Positions 1 to 6,685 of a stretch of DNA of 64,000 bases are shown here, piece after piece (the first letter of the stretch is position 1; each line of letters begins with the position of its first letter). Source of the DNA: Pseudomonadota bacterium (GTDB taxonomy: Bacteria > Pseudomonadota > Alphaproteobacteria > Reyranellales > Reyranellaceae); contig JAIUOX010000001.1 of assembly GCA_020160955.1 (NCBI GenBank), positions 1 through 64,000 on the forward strand, written 5' to 3'. A model generated the notes under the pieces. It saw nothing but the letters and a program-made list of their open reading frames with translations. It had not been told where the DNA came from and did no database searches. The position numbers were made by a program, and so were the translations under genes.

Positions 1-107
1 CGGGAATGCGAGTTGGCGAAGCAAATGCATTGAAGATCAGAGACGTGCAGCAGATCAAAGACGACCTTGGCCGCGACAACATCCAATTCAATGTGAGGGG
101 CATCTGA
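1..107 (+). pseudogene. Tyrosine recombinase/integrase fragment, cut by the window edge
   Basis: Reading from base 3, the frame gives about 34 residues beginning GMRVGEANALKIRDV and ending in TGA at 105-107. The R-x-G-E-A pattern is the box I region of tyrosine recombinases, which carries the first catalytic arginine. In intact family members this is followed by roughly 100 more residues with the H-x-x-R and Tyr motifs; here the frame stops almost at once, around where a conserved V-x-G-K-T segment would come. The gene is therefore either truncated or frameshifted, and its 5' part lies outside the window. It supports a mobile origin for the low-GC block that follows. The identification rests on one short motif. 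Confidence 0.5.
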
Positions 108-154
108 GACGCTTAGCGAGTTCGCCGCCTCATCACACTCTTCAGCCCAGTGGA

Positions 155-1372
155 ATGCCGACAATGAAGCTCGCCTATTCGTTCGCCGTCACATCATTGC
201 TCTTGGTCAGCACAGCGCTGGCTGCTCCTAGGGATTACGATGGGGCGTGGAACACGGTCGTGTCGTGCGGCCCGTCGATCTACAACGAGCCCTCCTATTC
301 CTACGAACGTCGCATCGTGATCGCGGATGGCAGCTTCGCTTTCTCACGGGAGCGAATGCTGTGGAACAACCGCTTCAACACGACCGTCCGCTACACCGAC
401 AACTTCACCGGCCGCGTCGAGAACGGGGTCCTGACGATCTCAGGCAAGGGATCGGCAGATCAGGCAGATATCCCGGCCTGGCGCTACGATTTTACAGGGG
501 CGGCCACCAATAATCAGGCCTTCGATATCAAGGGCACCCTCACGCAGGATGGTGCCGGTCCACGTCCAGCGGCTCAGAACCGGACCTGTACATTTGCGAT
601 GAAGCTCGCGGAACCGGCTGCTGCCAGCTTGGCTGGCATGGAGTCCAACAAGGCCACCGTAGCTCCGCTCGATGCAGCCACCATCAGCGCCGTGCAGTCT
701 ACCCTGCTGGGTCAGGGCCTCTACACTGGGACAATCGACGGCATTTGGGGGCGTGGCACGGAGGCGGCTGTCAAGGAATGGCAGCGGAGGGCCGGGCTCA
801 GCACTCCTTTCGATGCCGCACAGGCCGCCACCCTTATCCAGTCCTCTACCCCTTATCAGTCCTCCACCGGCAATTTGTCGGAGAAGGAACGCCAACTCGC
901 CCAGCGGGAGAAGGAGTTAGCCGAGCGCGAGAAGCGGTTAGAGGCGGCAAAGACCAATCAGCAGACCGAGCGGGCACGCCAGCTGGCCGACCGCCAGAGG
1001 CAACTCGACGCGAAGGAACAGCAGATTGCTAGCCAGGAACGAGCTACCGGCGTTCAAGGCGCGGCCCCTGTAGCACCCCTAGCCGGTAGTTCCCCCTTCA
1101 TTGGATCGTGGTGTTCGGTGACACCGGGCGGCTCCAAGACCAAGCTCGACATCCACAAGGTCGAGGGGCCGACTGCAACAGGCCACTACAAGTACGATGG
1201 TCTGCCCACACAGCTCGACCAGCCAATGTCCGGCACGATCAACAACGGCGTGTTTCGCGCAACGATCGGGAACGTCACTTGGACGCTCTCCCGCAAAGGC
1301 AACAACCTCGATGGATCGGTTGCGAATAGCAGGACTGGGACCGTGGTCTACCTACCGCTGACGCCGTGTTGA
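155..1372 (+). CDS. Exported protein with peptidoglycan-binding-like domain and coiled coil
   Basis: The 405-residue product has a signal peptide at residues 4-24 (Met-Lys, hydrophobic core, ALA-A cleavage region). An N-terminal beta-rich domain with two cysteines follows (about 25-155). Residues about 172-228 look like a PG_binding_1 domain: LLGQGLYTGTIDGIWGRGTEAAVKEWQR is the pattern of L-x-x-x-G-x-Y-x-G-x-x-D-G-x-x-G, with the later helix. A charged Glu/Arg/Gln coiled coil covers about 243-292, and a C-terminal beta domain (310-405) ends in Cys. It probably sits in the periplasm; the function is unknown. ATG at 164 is an alternative start giving a cleaner signal peptide. It leads a run of three close same-strand genes. 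Confidence 0.75.
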   Translation: MPTMKLAYSFAVTSLLLVSTALAAPRDYDGAWNTVVSCGPSIYNEPSYSYERRIVIADGSFAFSRERMLWNNRFNTTVRYTDNFTGRVENGVLTISGKGSADQADIPAWRYDFTGAATNNQAFDIKGTLTQDGAGPRPAAQNRTCTFAMKLAEPAAASLAGMESNKATVAPLDAATISAVQSTLLGQGLYTGTIDGIWGRGTEAAVKEWQRRAGLSTPFDAAQAATLIQSSTPYQSSTGNLSEKERQLAQREKELAEREKRLEAAKTNQQTERARQLADRQRQLDAKEQQIASQERATGVQGAAPVAPLAGSSPFIGSWCSVTPGGSKTKLDIHKVEGPTATGHYKYDGLPTQLDQPMSGTINNGVFRATIGNVTWTLSRKGNNLDGSVANSRTGTVVYLPLTPC

Positions 1373-1379
1373 GGCGCCG

Positions 1380-1517
1380 ATGGCAATCTTCTTCGCGATT
1401 ATCGTTGCGCTGCCGATCGCACTCGCCGAGTTCGTTGATTGGCGATACGCCGCAGCGTTCTGGGCCGTCCTTTTTCTCGGAAGCGGACTCCTCAAGCTCT
1501 TGGGTTTGGGGTTCTAG
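1380..1517 (+). CDS. Small hydrophobic protein, 45 aa
   Basis: This short frame starts with ATG seven bases after the stop of the preceding gene, and its TAG is immediately followed by the ATG of the next gene. The product begins MAIFFAIIVALPIALAEF and has two hydrophobic stretches (residues 2-17 and 24-45) separated by a short polar turn with Asp and Arg, as in a small two-helix membrane protein. The tight placement between two co-directional genes is the main reason to call it real. No family is recognised and no clear Shine-Dalgarno is seen, so it may be translationally coupled. Confidence 0.5.
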   Translation: MAIFFAIIVALPIALAEFVDWRYAAAFWAVLFLGSGLLKLLGLGF

Positions 1518-2024
1518 ATGTACACGGCATCGGATCTAGCCGCCTCAGGCATCGGGCTGAGCTTAATAGCAGCTGCATTCGGACTATACGGTGGCCCAAT
1601 GGCAGCCTTGCGCTGGGGCCGAAACACCTTCTTCAGCATCGGCCTGCTAATGATTTTCTGGGGCTGGCTTCAATTCATCAACTTCGATGGAGGTTGGCCG
1701 TCGAACCAACCTCCCGACAAGCAGTTCTATAGCTGGCGAACGTCCGCCGACGAGAAGCGCATTTGGAACGCAATGGGCGAGATGTCGACCATGACCGAGC
1801 AGGATTGGGACGACTACCATCGCTGTAAGAAGCTAAATGTCTGCGTCCGGCGGTTCCAGGGGCAGCGCAAGGAGCTCGGCGGGGTCGCTCCTACTTCAAA
1901 TGTGAGCACGCCCAGCAATATCACTCAACCGAACTTTGAGAGTGGAACCTCGTCACCCACGATGGAAACGCGCTGCGTACTGATGGACGGTGTTCTCAAG
2001 TGCAACGAGTACATCAGGCGATAA
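1518..2024 (+). CDS. Hypothetical protein with two N-terminal membrane segments
   Basis: The product is 168 aa. Hydrophobic segments at about residues 10-30 and 38-55 suggest a membrane anchor, followed by a soluble, polar C-terminal part with four cysteines (CKKLNVC near residue 104 and two more near the end), which could form disulfides if the domain faces the periplasm. ATG directly abuts the TAG of the 45-aa frame upstream, which suggests one transcript with the exported peptidoglycan-binding-like protein. No known domain is recognised. Confidence 0.6.
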   Translation: MYTASDLAASGIGLSLIAAAFGLYGGPMAALRWGRNTFFSIGLLMIFWGWLQFINFDGGWPSNQPPDKQFYSWRTSADEKRIWNAMGEMSTMTEQDWDDYHRCKKLNVCVRRFQGQRKELGGVAPTSNVSTPSNITQPNFESGTSSPTMETRCVLMDGVLKCNEYIRR

Positions 2025-2128
2025 GACAGAACTAAGCTGAACTCCTGCGGGTTTTCTGCCACAGGGGCCGATTGCGTCTATTATTGTCCGATTTCAGACA
2101 TCGCGGCGAAGTAATGCACCGCTCTTAA

Positions 2129-2950
2129 TCAGCCTTCTTTCTCTTCCTCTTCCTTCGGGAACTCTCCTCTCGCCGCGAACCCAATCATCTTCTTTGCCCT
2201 CTCGTAGTAGTCGTGAGCCATCTTGTTCAGGTTCTTGGCCTCACCGGCCTTTCCACCCGTCAGTTGCCTTCCGATCCATGTCCAGTTGGGCTTCTGCGAT
2301 TTCTGCACAAGCTGCCATGCCTTTAGCATTCGCGGAAACGCCTTGGTGTCGCGTCGGCTTTTCTGAAAGAGCGCTATCTCCGCCTTCTTGAAATAGTCTT
2401 CCTTCAGTTCCTTGCCCGGATGATGCTTCTGCAGGGCAATCCGAAAATCATCCATAGTGTGCTTCTGGTTCCTGTCCTTGTAGACTAGGACCACCAGTAT
2501 CTCCGGCGACCTCTCCAGCCGGTTGTCTTTAGGATCAATATCCGGGCCATCCCACGCGGAGTCGTACAGAACCTCAACAGACGATCCGGTCGGCTCGCAA
2601 AATGCGTACCTTCCCCTTGCGGCCCACCATGCGCGGAAGTCGTCGCCAAGATCTCCGAATATCCCGTAGAGCTTCGCGATCTGCGGATTCCTCTTCCCCC
2701 TCCCTTTCGGGGGATATTCCTGGCTCTCCCGCAGAAACTCCCACCACCATCTGTACAGCGACCGCTCAGCGGTCCTTAGCTCTTCCTCTGTGGCAACTAG
2801 CGTCAGTTCAGTCTGGGCCATGCGCCTTGGAAACTCGGTCGGCAAATAGCGCCCTGTCGGCCTCGGCCCGAAGGCATCAAATAACTCCGCCAGGGCATCG
2901 CTCTGCTGGTCAGTTAATTCCTCCGACCCTCGGCTCCATACGCTCGACAT
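2129..2950 (-). CDS. Hypothetical protein, charged, unknown family
   Basis: The product is 273 aa, without signal peptide or membrane segment. It has a Trp/Arg-rich region around residues 85-120 (RSLYRWWWEFLRES, FRAWWAARGRY), a predicted beta strand run near 155-165 (EILVVLVYKDRN), and a Lys/Glu-rich C terminus ending in an acidic tail. A GGGAGAGGA purine stretch lies a few bases before the ATG. It is transcribed divergently from the module starting at 3092, with a 141-base shared upstream region, a layout common for a regulator, but no helix-turn-helix is visible. The function is unknown. Confidence 0.6.
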   Translation of the reverse strand: MSSVWSRGSEELTDQQSDALAELFDAFGPRPTGRYLPTEFPRRMAQTELTLVATEEELRTAERSLYRWWWEFLRESQEYPPKGRGKRNPQIAKLYGIFGDLGDDFRAWWAARGRYAFCEPTGSSVEVLYDSAWDGPDIDPKDNRLERSPEILVVLVYKDRNQKHTMDDFRIALQKHHPGKELKEDYFKKAEIALFQKSRRDTKAFPRMLKAWQLVQKSQKPNWTWIGRQLTGGKAGEAKNLNKMAHDYYERAKKMIGFAARGEFPKEEEEKEG

Positions 2951-3091
2951 CTCGTCCTCTCCCCCACAAAAAACACGAAGCGTCTGCCTGTACAGCTAGA
3001 TGGTAGAAGTTCGCTGGTCGCTCTCTCCTCCTAAATCTTCGGCCCTCGGGACATTCGCCCGATCAACCCAGGCCACAAGGAGGGCCATTCC

Positions 3092-3859
3092 ATGACTACC
3101 GATAGCAGTAACAATACCTCTCCGTTCCAGATGAACTCTGTACAGACGGCGAAACAGTACATTACCGAACTACACAGGGATCACGACCAGTGGAGGGCAA
3201 CCGAACAATCGGCCAACAAGAAGCTGGTTGGCGTACTCGTCAAGTGCCTGCACTTGTACGAACTCATGTCTGGCGAAGGCGAGGAAGCCACGCAACTGCG
3301 AAGCGACTTCGCGGAGCACGTGAAAAGCACCGGGCTTCGCTTTATCGGCGAAACACACACCGTGTCCAAGATTGCGGGCGTCGTCTTTAACCGGGACAAC
3401 GACAAGTACAATCGGCGGCATGCCAGTCACTACGGGCAGGTACTTATCAAGGCACAGCGGAGCGGTGTTACGCACGACAAGCTGGCCGCCTTCGTCGAGA
3501 GAAATGGGGGCGTCACCAAGCTCGCGCAGAAGGGACCTACTTCCGGCGGCTCAACAACTGCAGCTAAGGCCGAAGAGGTTTGGACTTCGCTTCAGGACAA
3601 TAAGCTTGCGCTTGTCGATGCCAAGGCGTTCCGACCAATGGTCGACGCAGCGAACGTCGGTCAGCGTGTGTTGCTGCTAGCCACCCAACAGGCCCGGGGC
3701 ACCTTCGAGGTCCTCGGCCTTGTACAGAAATCTAGCGTCGTCGACGCAGCATTTGCGACGAAGCATGGCGAGCTCACCTCGGGCGACAAGGACGTAAGCC
3801 CGACCGAGGAGGACCCCGACGCAATCCGCGAGGAGATCGTTGCGGAAGCCAACGCTTAG
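3092..3859 (+). CDS. Hypothetical protein, first gene of a module with an AAA+ ATPase
   Basis: The 255-aa product follows a strong AAGGAGG ribosome site seven bases upstream. It is soluble, mostly helical and rich in Lys/Glu, with a very acidic C-terminal tail (TEEDPDAIREEIVAEANA). Residues about 75-145 (SKIAGVVFNRDN ... YGQVLIKAQRSGVTHDKLAAFVERNGGV) look like a compact helical region, possibly a nucleic-acid-associated phage or plasmid protein, but no family is recognised. It shares strand and a 71-base gap, containing a hairpin, with the ATPase gene that follows, so the two are probably co-expressed. Confidence 0.65.
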   Translation: MTTDSSNNTSPFQMNSVQTAKQYITELHRDHDQWRATEQSANKKLVGVLVKCLHLYELMSGEGEEATQLRSDFAEHVKSTGLRFIGETHTVSKIAGVVFNRDNDKYNRRHASHYGQVLIKAQRSGVTHDKLAAFVERNGGVTKLAQKGPTSGGSTTAAKAEEVWTSLQDNKLALVDAKAFRPMVDAANVGQRVLLLATQQARGTFEVLGLVQKSSVVDAAFATKHGELTSGDKDVSPTEEDPDAIREEIVAEANA

Positions 3860-3871
3860 AAACCGAGGAAG

Positions 3872-3896
3872 CTGGGGTGTCACACTGACGCCCCAG
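3872..3896 (+). terminator. Hairpin between the module's first gene and the ATPase gene
   Basis: CTGGGGTGTC and GACGCCCCAG can pair as a 10-bp stem with one G-U wobble around an ACACT loop. There is no T tract after it, so it is more likely an attenuator, processing site or mRNA-stabilising hairpin than a complete terminator. Confidence 0.4.
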
Positions 3897-3930
3897 TCTC
3901 TCACTCATCACATTACATTTGGAGTATATC

Positions 3931-4569
3931 ATGTTTACGAAGCCGTCGTCGTATAAAGACGTATTGCTGTCCCCAGAGGTCGCACAAGACATCGAAGACG
4001 TTGTTACCAACAAGATACGTTTTCCCCATCACAAGAAGGGCATTTTGCTCCACGGCCCTTATGGCACCGGCAAATCAACACTTGCCGCGCTTCTACCGGA
4101 GGCCATCGAATATCACCGGGGAGGAATCAACAAGCCGGTTCCTACGCATCACGGAATCCGCACCGGGTGCAATAGCATTTCCCTACTCAACTCATTGGCC
4201 AATATCGCCGAGTTAATGCCGCCGCCCGAACACTTGCACCAGTACATCATTCTGGATGAGGTCGATAATTTAGGCGCATCCGCAATGTCCTCGTTGAAAA
4301 CCGTCATCGACGAAGGTGCGGCCGTCTTCCTGATGACGACCAATATGATCGATAAGATCGACGTCGCAGTGAAAAGCCGTAGTCACCTGTTTTACATTGG
4401 AGCGGCTCCTCCCCACCTGTGGGCCGCCAAGGCAATTGCTGCATTCACTGCCGCGGGTAAGAAGAACATCCCTACACAGGATCGCGTCGAGCGACTTGTC
4501 GCAGCCTGCAACGGCGACACGCGGGAGATTATCGACCAGCTTGAAAAGATGAAGAACGGTCTGCCCTAG
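3931..4569 (+). CDS. Small AAA+ ATPase, clamp-loader/RuvB-like fold
   Basis: The start is the ATG at 3931, because GGAG at 3921-3924 sits seven bases upstream; the frame could open at a TTG at 3919. The 212-aa product has Walker A GPYGTGKST at residues 42-50, Walker B YIILDEVDN at about 105-113, a sensor-1 TTN near 136-138 and an SRS arginine finger near 149-151. A short C-terminal helical lid follows. These motifs give ATP-driven remodelling of a protein or DNA complex; the size and pattern recall phage clamp loaders or helicase loaders. No substrate can be named. It is the middle gene of a three-gene cluster with two tandem terminators behind it. Confidence 0.75.
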   Translation: MFTKPSSYKDVLLSPEVAQDIEDVVTNKIRFPHHKKGILLHGPYGTGKSTLAALLPEAIEYHRGGINKPVPTHHGIRTGCNSISLLNSLANIAELMPPPEHLHQYIILDEVDNLGASAMSSLKTVIDEGAAVFLMTTNMIDKIDVAVKSRSHLFYIGAAPPHLWAAKAIAAFTAAGKKNIPTQDRVERLVAACNGDTREIIDQLEKMKNGLP

Positions 4570-4609
4570 CAGGTTGGCGAAGGGAGCTCCGGACGAGGGT
4601 TCTCTCCAC

Positions 4610-4633
4610 GACCTCCGCTCTGCGAGGTCTTTT
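4610..4633 (+). terminator. First of two tandem terminators after the AAA+ gene
   Basis: GACCTC (4610-4615) and GAGGTC (4624-4629) form a 6-bp stem with an 8-base loop, followed by TTTT. It lies 41 bases after the ATPase stop codon. Confidence 0.55.
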
Positions 4634-4642
4634 CAACTGTCG

Positions 4643-4668
4643 AAGAGTCCGAATTCGGACTCTTTTTT
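4643..4668 (+). terminator. Second tandem terminator, 22-bp perfect palindrome plus T run
   Basis: AAGAGTCCGAA and TTCGGACTCTT form an uninterrupted 22-bp palindrome, followed by TTTT to 4668. This is a good intrinsic terminator; as a perfect palindrome it could act in both directions. It separates the ATPase gene from the next gene, whose ATG is 49 bases downstream. Confidence 0.7.
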
Positions 4669-4717
4669 CCGACGACGTCTTTCATTTCCACCCCCTAAGA
4701 CAAAGGGCAGAAAACTC

Positions 4718-5317
4718 ATGACTACGGTTTGCAGCATACAAGACTACATCTTCGCCAAGCGCCGCCTCATTAGCGAGATGAGGATGGATGGCCAAACAAT
4801 CTTCAAGGCGCTCGCCAATTCTCTTCTCGATGAGCTGAAGGACACTGATCTTGATTGTGGTTCAGCAGGATATCTTGGGACCGCTTTCGAAACCACCTTT
4901 AACGAGCCCCCGGAAGACGAAGACGAACTCGTCCGCCTGGTTATCGCGAACAGCCTGCGCTCTGCGTACAAGTCGGCCAACATGACTTTGAACCTCGACG
5001 AAGTTCAGCTGAACTGGTTCGACGGCACCGACTTCAAGTACGGGAACCCGTGCGGGTATGTGCGTCTCACATTCAGGCAGCGAACGTTCGAGGAGGAGTT
5101 GTTTGACCAGCTTAATCTCCGCCTCGATGAACCGACGCGAGTAACCTGGGAATATAGAGACGAGACCACCTTCAACCCCCAGCTCGACCTGCCCTACATG
5201 CACGATCTCGACCTAGCTGACTTGGAGGTTTACCATTCAGTCTTCCGCGAGACCTGGGCGGGTTCACTGACCTGGGCGAAACTGCAGGGCTCTAGCTCTC
5301 TGTTTGCTTGGTCGTAG
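4718..5317 (+). CDS. Hypothetical protein, acidic, 199 aa
   Basis: The frame is open from 4574, but that stretch holds two terminators, so the ATG at 4718 (protein starting MTTVCSIQDYIFAKRR) is chosen; AAGGGCAG upstream is a weak ribosome site. The product is acidic (FNEPPEDEDELVRLV; HDLDLADLEVYH), has no signal peptide or membrane segment, and several Trp/Tyr in the C-terminal half. No domain is recognised. It is in the same orientation as the ATPase module but behind terminators, so it probably has its own promoter. It is the last convincing gene before the junction with ftsI. Confidence 0.6.
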   Translation: MTTVCSIQDYIFAKRRLISEMRMDGQTIFKALANSLLDELKDTDLDCGSAGYLGTAFETTFNEPPEDEDELVRLVIANSLRSAYKSANMTLNLDEVQLNWFDGTDFKYGNPCGYVRLTFRQRTFEEELFDQLNLRLDEPTRVTWEYRDETTFNPQLDLPYMHDLDLADLEVYHSVFRETWAGSLTWAKLQGSSSLFAWS

Positions 5318-5533
5318 CTATCCTTAAATCCTGTTCAGCCCGTGCTCTCTGCACGTGCTTCAGCTCCTAGTCGATACTTGAGGTGCGCTGACGCGCAACC
5401 TATCCAACCCAGCAACGCTTCGTGCTTCAGCACTCGCGATTGCTAGTTGGATTTAGATATAATTAATGGCGTCTCGAAACATCTTCAGATGCTCTCAATC
5501 CTGCTTCTCGCGTGAAGCGCGTTCACTAGATCT

Positions 5534-5575
5534 TTTGCCTAGACGACGACTGTCCTTAGTCGTCGTCTAGCAAAG
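5534..5575. repeat. Long inverted repeat / stem-loop
   Basis: CTAGACGACGACT (5539-5551) and AGTCGTCGTCTAG (5558-5570) form a perfect 13-bp stem with the 6-base loop GTCCTT. Allowing one bulged C, the outer TTTGC and GCAAA also pair, giving about 17 bp. It has no T run, so a recombination, origin or protein-binding role is as likely as termination. Confidence 0.6.
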
Positions 5576-6144
5576 AACATTCACTGAGTCCCCCACCCTG
5601 CCGTCTGTTCGCAACCGCTTCTGCGGTAAGGGGCTGTTCGATATCCTCCCTTTTACGCTCATACTTGCTCGCCTCGTCGTGCAATCCTCGGCTAAACCAC
5701 TGCACAATGTCATCGACGTGGAGTTACCGCTCGCCATACTCCAAGTGTCACCTATCATGACTGTAAACCGCATATTCCCGGGCACTCTCCGGTACATCAC
5801 GCAGAAGGTTTTGTTTGGGGGCGGAACCGCATAGGCGGACCTTGCTCATCCCTCCATCAGAGGGTTAGTGCGTGTTGGCTTTGCTGTCGCACAAATCGCA
5901 TCCCACCCTTATTCCGATGTTAAGCGGCTCTAATGAACGCCCGAGCAGGGCTATCGACAGTGTATTGCTCCATGCTCTGACTATGGAACTAGCTGGTTCG
6001 CGTTGAACCGTGCCAAGTATATTTAGCCGTCGCGCGATTGAATTCTCACTAAGGAAAGCAATCTTTTTTTGTACCCCAGTGGCCACTGGCACGTCGCCCC
6101 TTCGGTTTACGGTAAGGTTTCTAGGCTGGCAGCTTGGCGCCGCG

Positions 6145-6164
6145 AGAAACGGCACCGGGTTTCT
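6145..6164. other. Dyad at the junction with ftsI, possible recombination core
   Basis: AGAAAC and GTTTCT flank an 8-base spacer (GGCACCGG). Recognition arms around a 6-8 base spacer is the layout of tyrosine-recombinase core sites, and it lies at the point where base composition and ftsI homology begin. The arms are only 6 bp, so chance is possible; the other end of the element is not in the window for comparison. Confidence 0.3.
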
Positions 6165-6166
6165 TG

Positions 6167-6685
6167 GCTGCCCAGATGCGCGACATGCTGCGGCTGGTGG
6201 TGTCGGTCGGCACCGGCAAGTCGGCCGACGTGCCGGGCTACGAGGTCGGCGGCAAGACCGGCACGGCGGAGAAGCCGTCGCGCGGCGGCTATCGCCAGAA
6301 GGCGCTGATCAGCTCGTTCGTCGGCGGCTTCCCGATGAACGACCCGAAGTTCGTGATCCTGGTCTCGATCGACGAGCCCAAGGGCACCAAGGAAACCCAC
6401 GGCTACGCCACCGCCGGCTGGGTCGCCGCGCCGTCCTTCAAGGTGATCGCCGAGGGCATCGTGTCGCTCTACGGCATCCTGCCGGGCGACATGAAGCAGG
6501 GCCTGCCGCCGATCGAGATCGCCTCGACCCCGGTGCCCGCGCCGATGCCGCCGCCGCAGCTGGTGTCGCCCAGCGCCCGCCACCGCGGCAACCACGAGCC
6601 GCGCAAGGCGCTGCCCGTGCGGCCCGCCCCGAACCAGTCTGCGTCGGCGCCCCCGCTCGGCGCGCGTCGCCTTGCGTCTGAGTGA
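6167..6685 (+). pseudogene. ftsI: Peptidoglycan transpeptidase FtsI (PBP3), 3' fragment only
   Basis: This piece encodes the last third of the septal class B penicillin-binding protein. AQMRDMLRLVV and GTGKSADVPGYEVGGKTGTAEK match the end of the transpeptidase domain, including the K-T-G triad; the S-x-x-K and S-x-N motifs, the dimerisation domain and the membrane anchor are missing. The frame is open from an ATG at 6134, but the 11 residues before AAQM do not look like FtsI. The tail is Pro-rich (PAPMPPPQL). The stop overlaps the murE start by 14 bases, the normal dcw arrangement. As it stands the fragment cannot make a functional enzyme, and FtsI is normally essential, so an intact copy must exist elsewhere or the join is artificial. 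Confidence 0.85.

Larger units (their letters stand above)
5318..6166. other. Gene-poor end of the low-GC block
   Basis: About 850 bases hold no convincing gene. Two minus-strand frames (5567-5800 and 5865-6155) are open but have no ribosome site, no recognisable domain and atypical composition. A TATAAT at 5458-5463 has no -35 hexamer at the proper distance. The clearest structure is the long inverted repeat at 5534-5575. The stretch may be a regulatory or recombination end of a mobile element. Confidence 0.5.

Noticed and set aside
5458..5463. TATAAT as a promoter
   Set aside because: No -35 hexamer at 16-18 bases; the only TTGCTA nearby is 12 bases away.
5872..5900. TTGGCTTTGCTGTCGCACAAATC resembling an IS5-family terminal repeat
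   Set aside because: Only a partial resemblance, no second end and no transposase gene in the window.
5567..6155. Two minus-strand open frames (5567-5800, 5865-6155)
   Set aside because: No ribosome site, no recognisable motif and no coding-like composition; considered chance frames in the gene-poor end.
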